NCBI RefSeq assembly: GCF_030687495.1 | Contig: NZ_CP117435.1 | Location: forward strand, 5,832,501-5,896,500 | Length of the DNA stretch: 64,000 nucleotides | Direction of reading: 5' to 3' | Source of the DNA: Pseudomonas sp. FP453 | Lineage (GTDB): Bacteria > Pseudomonadota > Gammaproteobacteria > Pseudomonadales > Pseudomonadaceae | In this document: positions 55,501 through 63,999 of the stretch, piece after piece | Layout of the letters: each line of letters starts with the position of its first letter | Numbering within the stretch: the first letter of the stretch is position 1 | Translations under genes and position numbers: made by a program | Notes under the pieces: generated by a model | Seen by the model: only the letters and a program-made list of their open reading frames with translations | What the model was told of the DNA's origin: nothing | The model's database searches: none

Positions 55501-56633
55501 CACGCTGCGCCCCACAACAGGCTGATATTGCGCTCGGCCAACGCCGGCCCGACGCTCATGCCCACGCCGGTGTGCATCAGTGCCGCGCTCACCCCAGAGG
55601 CCGCCCGCAGGAACGAAAACGGCCCCGGCCCACGTGAGCCGTACACACCCTGCCAGCGCTCGACCACCTGGATCTTGCACCCCAAGGTCTGCTCCGCGAG
55701 TTCGATCATCCAGTCATCCACCTGCTCGGCATTGAACGGCGAGGCATCGCTGCCGTAGTCGTGGGAGTCGCCGATGATCAGTTCACCGTGAGGCGTGGGG
55801 CTGATCAGCAAGTGGATGCCGTGTTCATGCAGGTGCGGCGCTTCCCGCAGGATTTGCGCCTGCACCGTTGCCGCCTCGGGCAGGTCGGCAAAGGCGCCGT
55901 AGTGCACGCAACTCAAGCCGGTGAGCAAGGCGTGTTGCAGGTTCAGGTTCGCCGCTGGCCGTGCGCGCAGCATTTGCAGGCGGCAGATGCTCGGGTTGAG
56001 CGTGGCCATCGCGTCGGCCAGCAGGGTTTGGTAGTCATGCCCGGAGCAGACGATGATCTGCTCGCCACGAAAGCTGCCCGCCGTGGTGTGGACCTGGCCG
56101 GGTTCGACGTCGCGCACCAGGGTGGAAAAGTGAAACTCCACCTGCAATTCGTTGCGCAGGTAGTGGATCAACGCCGGGATCGCTTCGCGCGAATACAGCT
56201 GCTGATCGTCGCGGCCATGCAGCGCGGCGCGGTGATGGCGGAACTGGCCGCCGTACAGGTCATTCAGCGCGGCGCCTTGCAGCAGTTCGACGTGGTAGCC
56301 GTGCTCCTTGGCGCGACCGGCGCAGAAGGCTTCCAGCAGATGCTCTTCGGCCTCGGAGCGGGCAAACAGGTACGAACCGTTGCGCTTGAGTTGCAAGCCG
56401 GCGACCTGGGCCCAGTGGCCCCAGATATCGCGGCTTTCCCGCGCCAGGTCGAGCATCGGGCCCGGTGGCTGGCCGGTGACCAGGGCCTGGCCGAAGTTGC
56501 GCACCGAGGCGCCCAACGGTGTCGCGCTGCGTTCGAAAACCTTGACCTTGAGGCCGCGCTTGGCGGCGGCATAGGCATGGGACAGGCCGAGGATGCCGGC
56601 GCCGACTATTAGCAGGTCGGTGGGGTGTGTCAT
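55500..56633 (-). CDS. FAD-dependent oxidoreductase of the phosphonate cluster (TIGR03364 type)
   Basis: A glycine-oxidase/DadA-like flavoprotein of 377 residues. The FAD motif LLIVGAGILGLSHAYAAAKRG is at residues 7-27, LYSREAIPALIHYL near 147, and a C-terminal FAD block YGSRGPGPFSFLRAASG near 330. Proteins of this type always occur with phosphonate genes; related enzymes have been reported (from memory) to oxidise N-methylated aminoethylphosphonate. Here it lies between the ABC transporter and the HD gene on the same strand, coupled to the latter. Confidence 0.84.
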   Translation of the reverse strand: MTHPTDLLIVGAGILGLSHAYAAAKRGLKVKVFERSATPLGASVRNFGQALVTGQPPGPMLDLARESRDIWGHWAQVAGLQLKRNGSYLFARSEAEEHLLEAFCAGRAKEHGYHVELLQGAALNDLYGGQFRHHRAALHGRDDQQLYSREAIPALIHYLRNELQVEFHFSTLVRDVEPGQVHTTAGSFRGEQIIVCSGHDYQTLLADAMATLNPSICRLQMLRARPAANLNLQHALLTGLSCVHYGAFADLPEAATVQAQILREAPHLHEHGIHLLISPTPHGELIIGDSHDYGSDASPFNAEQVDDWMIELAEQTLGCKIQVVERWQGVYGSRGPGPFSFLRAASGVSAALMHTGVGMSVGPALAERNISLLWGAA

Positions 56634-56660
56634 GTTGTGCTGTTCCTGTACTTGAGACCG

Positions 56661-56734
56661 CTATCGCAGGCAAGCCAGCTCCCACATTTGAAGGTATTCA
56701 CAAGTCAAAATGTGGGAGCTGGCTTGCCTGCGAT
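56661..56734. repeat. REP pair inside the phosphonate cluster, opposite arrangement
   Basis: tatcgcaggcaag end outward, tgtggg ends inward, with a different spacer (atttgaaggtattcacaagt). It lies between the binding-protein gene and the FAD oxidase, suggesting unequal mRNA levels of the transporter and catabolic parts. Confidence 0.9.
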
Positions 56735-56759
56735 GAGGCCAGTAGCCCTAACGAAAACC

Positions 56760-57782
56760 TTACTGACCGGCAACCTTCTCCGACTTGCCGTCATAGCGCT
56801 TGCGCCACTCGGTCAGGATGCTGTCGCGATTCTTCGACGCCCAGGCAAAGTCGTTCTTGATCAAGCGCTGCTCATAGTCAGCCGGCAATTCGGTCTGCGG
56901 CTTGGCAATCCCCGGCTGGGCGAGGACGGCGAAGTTGTCCTTGTACAAATCCATGGCAGCGGCGCTGGCAGAGAAGTCAGCGAGCTTTTTAGCCGCGTCG
57001 GCATGGGCCGTGCCCTTCATGATCGCCGTGGCTTCAATGTCCCAACCCAGGCCTTCTTTCGGCAGGATGATGTCCAGCGGCGCGCCCTGGCGTTTCAGCT
57101 GCACGGCCGGGTATTCAAAGGAAATGCCGATCGGGAACTCACCCGACGCCGCCAACTTGCACGGCTTGGAGCCGGAGTGAACGTATTGGCCGATGTTCTG
57201 GTGCAGGTCGTCCATGTACTGCCAGCCTTGTTTCTCGCCGTAGGTCTGCAACCACGCGCTCACGTCCAGGAAGCCGGTGCCGGACGAGGCCGGGTTGGGC
57301 ATGACGATCTTGCCCTTGTACTCGGGCTTGGTCAGGTCCTGCCAGCTCACGGGTTTGCTCAGGCCCTGCTTCTCGGCTTCGACGGTGTTGAAGCAGATGG
57401 TCGCAGCCCAGACGTCCATGCCCACCCAGGCCGGTGGGTTGGCGGGGTCGCGGTAGTTCTTGCCGATCTTGTCCAGGTCCTTGGGTGCGTAGTTGTCCAG
57501 CATGCCTTGCTGGTCGAGGATCGCCAGGCTGGACGCCGCCAGGCCCCAGACCGCGTCGGCCTGCGGGCGGTCTTTCTCGGCCAAGAGCTTGGCGGTGATG
57601 ATGCCAGTGGAGTCACGCACCCACTTGATCTCGATGTCCGGGTTGGCCTTTTCGAAGGCCTGCTTGTAGGTCTTCAACTGCTCGGCTTCGAGGGCCGTGT
57701 ACACGGTGAGGTCGGTCTTGGCGAAGGCATTCAGGCTGAATGCAGACAGTACGGCAGCGACCAGCGCCAGGGGCTTGAACAT
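56760..57782 (-). CDS. Periplasmic 2-aminoethylphosphonate-type binding protein
   Basis: A solute-binding protein of 340 residues from the iron(III)/aminoethylphosphonate class (TIGR03261 type). The signal peptide is MFKPLALVAAVLSAFSLNAFA. The mature chain starts KTDLTVYTALEAEQLKTYKQ, with IEIKWVRDSTGIITAKLLAE and PNPASSGTGFLDVSAWLQ as ligand-binding-region blocks. The start at 57782 has a strong ggaggtg site. Assignment to aminophosphonate rather than iron rests on the neighbouring FAD oxidase and HD gene. Confidence 0.87.
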   Translation of the reverse strand: MFKPLALVAAVLSAFSLNAFAKTDLTVYTALEAEQLKTYKQAFEKANPDIEIKWVRDSTGIITAKLLAEKDRPQADAVWGLAASSLAILDQQGMLDNYAPKDLDKIGKNYRDPANPPAWVGMDVWAATICFNTVEAEKQGLSKPVSWQDLTKPEYKGKIVMPNPASSGTGFLDVSAWLQTYGEKQGWQYMDDLHQNIGQYVHSGSKPCKLAASGEFPIGISFEYPAVQLKRQGAPLDIILPKEGLGWDIEATAIMKGTAHADAAKKLADFSASAAAMDLYKDNFAVLAQPGIAKPQTELPADYEQRLIKNDFAWASKNRDSILTEWRKRYDGKSEKVAGQ

Positions 57783-57801
57783 GGAACACCTCCTATCGGG
57801 A

Positions 57802-59514
57802 TTATTGGCCGGGCGCGGTCTGGCGCCAGGCTTGGGAGCGACGCAGTGCGCCACGTGACGCCCACGCCAGCAGCAGCGAGACGCCGGCCGAGGTGAACAG
57901 GATCAGGGTCGACATGGCCGCCGCACCGCCCACGTTGCCGGCGTCGTCCATGTTCAACACGGCGACGGCGGCGAGGATGGTGTCGGGGCTGTAGAGGAAG
58001 ATCGCGGCGGACACGGTGGTCATCGCCGACACAAACAGGTAGCGCACGATGTCCAGCAACGCCGGCAGGCAGATCGGCACCGTGACTTTCAGGTAATGGC
58101 GGTACAGCGGCGCCTTGAGGGACAGCGCGGCGGCTTCGAACTCGGCGTCCAGTTGGCGCAACGCGGTGGTGGCGGTCATCTGTGCGGTGGTCAGGTAGTG
58201 CGCAATGGTGCACACCACCAGCAGGGTCATGGTCCCGTAGAACACATGCAGCGGGTTGCCGTTGAGGTTGAAAAAGAACACGTAGCCCAGGCCCAGCACC
58301 AACCCCGGCACGGCCATCGGCACGAAGCTGAGCATGCGCAGCGCGAGGTTGAGGCCCTTCTGGCCCTTGGTCTTTTCCATCAGGTAGGCGCCGGTGAAGA
58401 TCAGCACACTGCCAATCAACGCGGTGCACAAGGCCATGGTCAGGCTGTTGCGGTAGGCCAGCCAACCGCCGCCGGCGGTGTCTTCGAACTGGTAGTGGTT
58501 CAGCGACAGCGACAGGTTGTACGGCCAGAACTTCACCAGCGAGGAGTACACCGCCATGCCGAACACCAGCAGCAAGACGGCGCAGATCAGCAGGACGATG
58601 GCCAGGTAGCAGGCGTCTCTGACGCGTGATGGTACTGGCTGGAATACTTGCGCGCGGCCGCTCATGGCATCGCCGTGACGGCGGCGCAGCCACGCATCCA
58701 CACCAAAGCTGAACAGCGCCGGCAGCAGCAACACCATGCCGATCAACGCGCCGCGACCGAACTGCTGCTGGCCGACCACTGCCTTGTAGGCTTCCAGTGC
58801 CAGCACTTGATAATCGCCACCCACCACCACGGGCACGCCGAAGTCGGTGATGGTCAACGTGAACACCAGGCAGAACGCCGCGAACACCGCCTGACGCGTG
58901 GCCGGCCAGGTGATGCTGCGAAACGCCCGGGCCGGGCTGGCGCCCATGCTGGAAGCGGCGTCGAACAGACGCGCATCCGCCAGGGACAGCGCCGACAGCA
59001 GGATCATCAGGGCGTGTGGGAAGGTGTAGATCACTTCACCCAGAACAATGCCCCAGAAGCCGTAGATATTGTCCGAGAGCAACCCACGCAGCATGCCCTG
59101 GTTGCCGAACAGATAGACCAGTGCAATCCCCGGCAGCATCGACGGTGCCATCAACGGCAACAGGGACAGGCCGCGCCAGAGCGCCTTGCCGGGAATCAGC
59201 GTGCGTTGCAGCGCGTAGGCAAACAGGTAGGCCAGCGGTACGACAATGGCCGCGACGCTGAGGGAAACTTTCAGGCTATTGCCGAGCAGCCAGTGGAAGT
59301 TGGCGCTGGTGATCAATTCTCGGGCAGCAACCAGACCACCGCCCTGCCCGGCTTCGCTGCTGAAACCGCGCCAGAAGATCGCCAGCAACGGCAGCAAGAC
59401 GGCGACGCCCAGCAAGCACAGCCAAAGCAGTTTGCCGCCGACCACAAACAGGCGGTCGCCGAGTTCGGCACGGGACGCCTGGCGCGCGGCCGGCAAGGTC
59501 ATGACAGCGCCCAT
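57802..59514 (-). CDS. Fused ABC permease for 2-aminoethylphosphonate
   Basis: A 570-residue inner-membrane permease with two binding-protein-dependent permease domains fused head to tail (about residues 60-270 and 335-555), as in TIGR03262-type proteins. Each half has an EAA-like loop (DAASSMGASPARAFRSITWP, about 205; and EFEAAALSLKAPLYRHYLKV, about 480). The start is ambiguous between ATG at 59514 and ATG at 59502; the first lies one base after the ATPase stop. It is 19 bases upstream of the binding-protein gene. Confidence 0.86.
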   Translation of the reverse strand: MGAVMTLPAARQASRAELGDRLFVVGGKLLWLCLLGVAVLLPLLAIFWRGFSSEAGQGGGLVAARELITSANFHWLLGNSLKVSLSVAAIVVPLAYLFAYALQRTLIPGKALWRGLSLLPLMAPSMLPGIALVYLFGNQGMLRGLLSDNIYGFWGIVLGEVIYTFPHALMILLSALSLADARLFDAASSMGASPARAFRSITWPATRQAVFAAFCLVFTLTITDFGVPVVVGGDYQVLALEAYKAVVGQQQFGRGALIGMVLLLPALFSFGVDAWLRRRHGDAMSGRAQVFQPVPSRVRDACYLAIVLLICAVLLLVFGMAVYSSLVKFWPYNLSLSLNHYQFEDTAGGGWLAYRNSLTMALCTALIGSVLIFTGAYLMEKTKGQKGLNLALRMLSFVPMAVPGLVLGLGYVFFFNLNGNPLHVFYGTMTLLVVCTIAHYLTTAQMTATTALRQLDAEFEAAALSLKAPLYRHYLKVTVPICLPALLDIVRYLFVSAMTTVSAAIFLYSPDTILAAVAVLNMDDAGNVGGAAAMSTLILFTSAGVSLLLAWASRGALRRSQAWRQTAPGQ

Positions 59515-59515
59515 C

Positions 59516-60581
59516 TCAGGCAAACACCTGCAGGCTGCGCGGCGGCAAGGCCACCCAGATGTCCTGGGCGCCCAGGCGTGGCATGGCTTCCGGGGCCAGT
59601 TCGGCGAGTAATGCGTGGCCGGGAAGTTGCTCCAGTTCGAAGCTCATGCGGCAGCGGTTGCCGAGAAACGTGATCTCGCGGACCTTGGCCGGGAACAGGT
59701 TTTCTTCATGCACCGGCGGGTTGACGCTGATGGCTTCCGGGCGGCAGAACAGGCGCCCGGACTTGGCCACGCCGGCATCATCGGCCAGGCGCATGTTCAT
59801 CCCTCCGACCTGGGCATGGCTGGCGCTGTTGCGGCTGAAGGGCAGCCAATTGCCCTGGCCGACAAACTCCGCCACAAACGGCGTGGCCGGGCGGTCGTAG
59901 ATTTCCTGGGGCGTGGCGTATTGCTCGACCTTGCCGTTGTTCATCACGGCGATACGATCGGCCATCAACATGGCTTCGTCCTGGTTGTGGGTCACCATCA
60001 GCGTGGTGATGCCCAGGCGCCGTTGCAGTTGGCGCAGCTCGGTACACAAGTGCTCACGCACCCGGGCGTCGAGGGCCGACATCGGCTCATCCAGCAGCAA
60101 CAACGAAGGTGCCGGCGCCAAGGCGCGGGCCAGGGCCACACGTTGTTGTTGGCCACCGGAGAGTTGGCCGGGGTATTTCTTTTCGCTGCCCAGCAGGCCC
60201 ACCAGTTCCAGCATCTGCCCGACGCGCTTGCGCACTTCGTCGCGGCCACTGCCGGTGAGGCCGTAGCCGATGTTCGCTTCGACGGTGAGGTTGGGAAACA
60301 GCGCGTAAGACTGGAACAAGATGCCGTAGTCCCGCGCCTGGGGTGGCAGCAGGGAAACGTCGCGGTTGCCCAAGTAAAGCTCACCGCTGTCTTGGCGCTC
60401 CAGGCCGGCGATGCAGCGCAATAAGGTGGTCTTGCCACAGCCGGACGGACCCAGCAGGCACACCAGCTCACCGGCGGCGACATCCAGGGACACGTTGTCC
60501 AGCGCAGTGAAGGCGCCGAAGCGTTTCTGCACATTGCGCACCTTCATCGGGTGCGCCGGGTTGGGTCAGGGCAGTGTTCAT
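59516..60581 (-). CDS. ABC ATP-binding protein for 2-aminoethylphosphonate, probable frame break at the N-terminus
   Basis: The ATPase of the transporter. Walker A GPSGCGKTTLLRCIAGL, signature LSGGQQQRVALARAL, Walker B LLLLDEPMSALD and a C-terminal TOBE-like domain are present in the frame that starts at 60547 (MKVRNVQKRFG). That ATG has no ribosome site. An upstream ATG at 60581 has a good gaggtg site and encodes MNTALTQPGAP directly before MKV, but one extra base between them puts it out of frame. Removing it gives 354 residues. I prefer the upstream start with an indel; the shorter 343-residue form is the alternative. Confidence 0.82.
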
Positions 60582-60709
60582 GCAAGGCACCTCATCAAAC
60601 GAATGAGGGTCATGCTAGGAGGGCAATGCGTCGCTGGTGTGGCAGGAAGGCAAAAGGTGGTGATAGTGGTATTGGTGGATTTGGGGATATGGGTTGTCTG
60701 GGCGGGCCT

Positions 60710-60784
60710 CATCGCGGGCAAGCCCGCTCCCACACTTGATCGGGTTCACACGGTCAAAATGTGGGAGCTGGCTTGCCTGCGATA
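60710..60784. repeat. REP pair, opposite arrangement, third copy of the shared spacer
   Basis: tcgcgggcaagcccgctccc on the left and tgtgggagctggc on the right, with tgtggg ends inward. The spacer cttgatcgggttcacacggt plus caaaa equals those at about 35982 and 48790. It lies between the LysR gene and the phosphonate ATPase gene. Confidence 0.92.
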
Positions 60785-60809
60785 GCGGTCTGAAGGCCAC
60801 CAAGCCGTT

Positions 60810-61674
60810 TCAGAGGGGCGACATTTCCTGCGCCAACCCCAGAAAACGCCGCCGGCAACCGCGCGCCTTTGCGTTCCTTGAGGCAGTACAAATACTCGGG
60901 AATCTGCGGTGCGTTCTCGATGGTCAGCACGCGCAACTGCGGGTCATGGGGCACTTCCTGGCGGGCAATGATGCTGATGCCGATATTGCGCAACACCGCC
61001 TCGCGGATCGACTCGCGGCTGCCGATTTCCAGCAGCGGCCCGTAGCTCACGTTGGCGCCGTGCAACATCTCCTCCGTCAGCCGCCGTGTGGTCGAACCGG
61101 CTTCGCGCATCAACAAGGTGTGCCCGGCCAACGCGCTGAGGGGCACATGGTCGAGCTTGGCCAAGGGATGGTTGCGATGCACCGCCAGCACCAGCGGGTC
61201 GGTGCCGAGCACGCGGCGGATCAGGCGCGGGTCTTCCAGCAGTTGCGAGGATGCGGCGACATCGACGCGGTAATCGTCTAGCGCTTCCAGCACCTGCTGG
61301 GAGTTGCCGATTTCCACCGACACTTCCACTTGCGGCAGGCGTTCGCGAAAGGCTTTGACCAGGTCGAGGATGTAGTACGGCGCCGTCGCGGCAATCCGCA
61401 ATGCGCCCTGGACCTGGCCGTTGTTGCGCAGGAAAAACTCGATGTCCGCTTCCTGCTGCAACAGTGCCTTGACCATCGGCAGCAGCCGCGCGCCCTCGTC
61501 GCTGACGGTGAGGCGGCGCCCGCCACGGTAGAACAGCTCAACGCCGTACTGGCTTTCCAGGTTGCGGATCTGCGTAGTGACGGTGGGCTGGCTGAGGCCG
61601 AGTTTTTTCGCCGCCTGGGTAATGCTGCCCAGTCGCGCGACCATGAAAAACGCCTTTAGCTCAGCACTCAGCAC
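60810..61674 (-). CDS. LysR-family regulator of the phosphonate cluster, frame broken near the C-terminus
   Basis: A LysR-type activator, about 287 residues after correction. The N-terminal helix-turn-helix is FFMVARLGSITQAAKKLGLSQPTVTTQIRN-like (residues 9-38), followed by the effector domain starting GALRIAATAPYYILDL. Near the end, four A at 60843-60846 (plus strand) should be three: after RLPAAF the family-like end LGLAQEMSPL with stop at 60810-60812 is present in the next frame. As written the protein instead reads through the REP sequence to 60754 and ends IAGKPAPTF. It lies directly upstream of the transporter operon. Confidence 0.82.
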
Positions 61675-61690
61675 ACCACCCTCACATCAT

Positions 61691-63937
61691 CTATTTGCGC
61701 AGCAGGCGCAGGCCATTGAACACCACCAGCAGGCTCACGCCCATGTCGGCGAACACCGCCATCCACATGGTGGCCATGCCCAGGAAGGTCACGGCAAGGA
61801 AGATCGCCTTGATCACCAGCGCCAGGGCGATGTTCTGCTTGAGGATACTCGACGTTTGCCTGGAGAGCCGAATGAATGCCGGGATCTTGCGCAAATCATC
61901 GTCCATCAGCGCCACGTCGGCGGTCTCGATAGCCGTGTCGGTACCCGCGGCGGCCATGGCAAAACCGATCTCGGCGCGGGCCAGGGCCGGGGCGTCGTTG
62001 ATACCGTCGCCGACCATGCCGACGCGATGGCCTTGGCCGTAGAGGGTTTCGATGGCTTGCAGTTTGTCGGTGGGCAGCAGGTCGCCACGGGCCTGGTCGA
62101 TGCCGACCTGGGCACCAATCGCCTGGGCGGTGTGGGTGTTGTCGCCGGTGAGCATCAGGGTCTTGATCCCCAGCTCATGCAGCTGCTGGATGGCTTCGCG
62201 GCTGCTGTCCTTGACCGTGTCGGCCACGGCGAACAGCGCCAGCGGGCCGGACTTGTCGAGCAGCAGCACCACGGACTTGCCTTGTTTTTCCAGGGCGAAG
62301 AGCTTTTCTTCCAGCTCCGGCGAGCACAGGCCGAGGTCTTCCACCAGGCGGTGGTTGCCCAGGTGGTAGGTTTCGCCGTTGATATCACCGCGCACACCGC
62401 GACCGGCCAGGGCCGCGAAGTTATCCACAACGTGGCTCGGCAGGTTTTTATCCACAGCCGCGTTGGCGATGGCCAGGGACACCGGGTGGTCGGAGCGCCC
62501 GGCCAAACTGGCGGCCAGGGCCGGTGCGCTGTCTTCGACGTTGGGGAACAACGCCAGGTAATCGGTTTGCACCGGCTTGCCGTGGGTGATGGTGCCGGTC
62601 TTGTCGAGGGCCAGGTAGTCGAGCTTGTAACCGCCCTCCAGGTACACGCCGCCCTTGATCAGGATGCCTTTGCGCGCCGCTGCCGCGAGGCCGCTGACGA
62701 TGGTCACCGGGGTGGAGATCACCAACGCACACGGGCACGCGACCACCAGCAGGACGAGGGCGCGGTAGATCCAGTCGAACCACGCGCCGGCCATGAACAG
62801 CGGCGGAATCAGGGCCACACCGAGGGCAAACAGGAACACCGCCGGGGTGTAGATCTTCGAGAAGCTGTCGACAAAGCGCTGGGTCGGCGCGCGGGCGCCC
62901 TGGGCCTGCTCCACGGCGTGGATGATCCGCGCCAGGGTGGAATTGTTGGCCGCTGCGGTGACCTTGTACTCCAGCGAGCCCGCCTGGTTGATAGTGCCGG
63001 CGAAGACTTTATCGCCGACGGTCTTTTCAATCGGCAGGCTTTCACCGGTGATCGGCGCCTGGTCGATGGTGGACTGGCCAGCGGTTACCTCACCGTCCAG
63101 GCCGATGCGCTCGCCGGGCTTTACCCGCACGATGGCGCCCATTTCAATGCTTTTGACTTCCTGTTCAGCCCACGAACCGTCCGCCTGCTGCACCGTGGCC
63201 TGTTCCGGGGTCATCTGCATCAAGCCGCTGATGGCGTTGCGCGCACGGTCCAGGGACTTGGCTTCGATCAACTCGGCGACGGTGAACAGGAACATCACCA
63301 TCGCCGCTTCCGGCCACTGGCCAATCAACACCGCGCCGGTGACCGCGATGCTCATCAGCGCGTTGATATTGAGGTTGAGGTTCTTCAGGGCAATCCAGCC
63401 CTTTTTATAGGTGGTGAGGCCGCCGCTGAGGATCGACACCAGCGCCACCAGTGCAATCACCCAGGTCGGTGCGGCGCCTGTGAAGTGCAGCACTTCGGCG
63501 CCCAACGCGCCGATGCCGGACAACGCCAGCGGCCACCAGTGTTTCTTCGCGGGCGGCGCGGCAGCCGGGGTGCCTTCTTCGATGGGATCGGCCTGCATGC
63601 CGATAGCTTTGATCGCGTCGATGATCGGCGCGGTGCTCGGCAGGTCGTGGGTGACGCCAAGGATGCGGTTGATCAGGTTGAATTCCAGCTGCTGCACGCC
63701 GGCGAGCTTGCCCAGTTTGTTCTGGATCAGCGTCTGCTCGGTGGGGCAGTCCATGGCTTCGATGCGGAACGTGCTCAGGCGGGAGCCGGCGGTGGGCGCT
63801 TCGTTGAGCGTCACCTTTGCCGGGGCCGCGCTGCCGGAACAGCAGGAGCCAGCGTGGTTATGCACAGGCGTGAGTTTTTTCTCGCCGTGATCATGGTCGT
63901 GGTCGTGTTTATGCGGGGTGTGGATGGAATCGCTCAT
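61691..63937 (-). CDS. cadA: Zn/Cd/Pb-exporting P1B-type ATPase (CadA/ZntA type)
   Basis: A heavy-metal P-type ATPase of 748 residues. The N-terminus is His-rich (TPHKHDHDHDHGEKK) with HNHAGSCCSG, followed by a metal-binding domain with EAMDCPTEQ (about residue 62). Transmembrane motif CPC appears in VVACPCALVISTPVT. The phosphorylation site is LALDKTGTITHGKP, the actuator motif is PITGESLPIEK, and the hinge is MVGDGINDAPALA. The CPC with downstream features fits Zn2+/Cd2+/Pb2+ export. The start at 63937 (MSDSIHTPHK) is chosen because it gives the typical His-rich opening. A MerR-type promoter lies upstream. Confidence 0.93.
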   Translation of the reverse strand: MSDSIHTPHKHDHDHDHGEKKLTPVHNHAGSCCSGSAAPAKVTLNEAPTAGSRLSTFRIEAMDCPTEQTLIQNKLGKLAGVQQLEFNLINRILGVTHDLPSTAPIIDAIKAIGMQADPIEEGTPAAAPPAKKHWWPLALSGIGALGAEVLHFTGAAPTWVIALVALVSILSGGLTTYKKGWIALKNLNLNINALMSIAVTGAVLIGQWPEAAMVMFLFTVAELIEAKSLDRARNAISGLMQMTPEQATVQQADGSWAEQEVKSIEMGAIVRVKPGERIGLDGEVTAGQSTIDQAPITGESLPIEKTVGDKVFAGTINQAGSLEYKVTAAANNSTLARIIHAVEQAQGARAPTQRFVDSFSKIYTPAVFLFALGVALIPPLFMAGAWFDWIYRALVLLVVACPCALVISTPVTIVSGLAAAARKGILIKGGVYLEGGYKLDYLALDKTGTITHGKPVQTDYLALFPNVEDSAPALAASLAGRSDHPVSLAIANAAVDKNLPSHVVDNFAALAGRGVRGDINGETYHLGNHRLVEDLGLCSPELEEKLFALEKQGKSVVLLLDKSGPLALFAVADTVKDSSREAIQQLHELGIKTLMLTGDNTHTAQAIGAQVGIDQARGDLLPTDKLQAIETLYGQGHRVGMVGDGINDAPALARAEIGFAMAAAGTDTAIETADVALMDDDLRKIPAFIRLSRQTSSILKQNIALALVIKAIFLAVTFLGMATMWMAVFADMGVSLLVVFNGLRLLRK

Positions 63938-63968
63938 TCTGTCGCGTCCGTAGAGGTGCCTGTTGCCA

Positions 63969-63999
63969 AGTAAAGACCCTGTAGCCACTATAGGGTCAA
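63969..63999 (-). promoter_or_regulatory. MerR/CadR-type metal-responsive promoter of cadA
   Basis: On the minus strand: -35 TTGACC (63994-63999), a 19-base spacer and -10 TTTACT (63969-63974). The spacer carries the near-perfect dyad ACCCTATAG-TGG-CTACAGGGT (63976-63996) with one mismatch. A lengthened spacer with the operator between the two hexamers is the hallmark of MerR-family activation by promoter distortion. The regulator gene (probably cadR) should lie just outside the right edge. Confidence 0.88.

Noticed and set aside
35956..60784. Composite REP pairs considered as small insertion sequences or MITEs with target duplications
   Set aside because: I see no consistent direct target repeats at the edges and no transposase. 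REP/REPIN identity explains them.
61562..63973. An 803-codon open frame antisense to cadA
   Set aside because: Shadow of the P-type ATPase, which has all catalytic motifs on the other strand.
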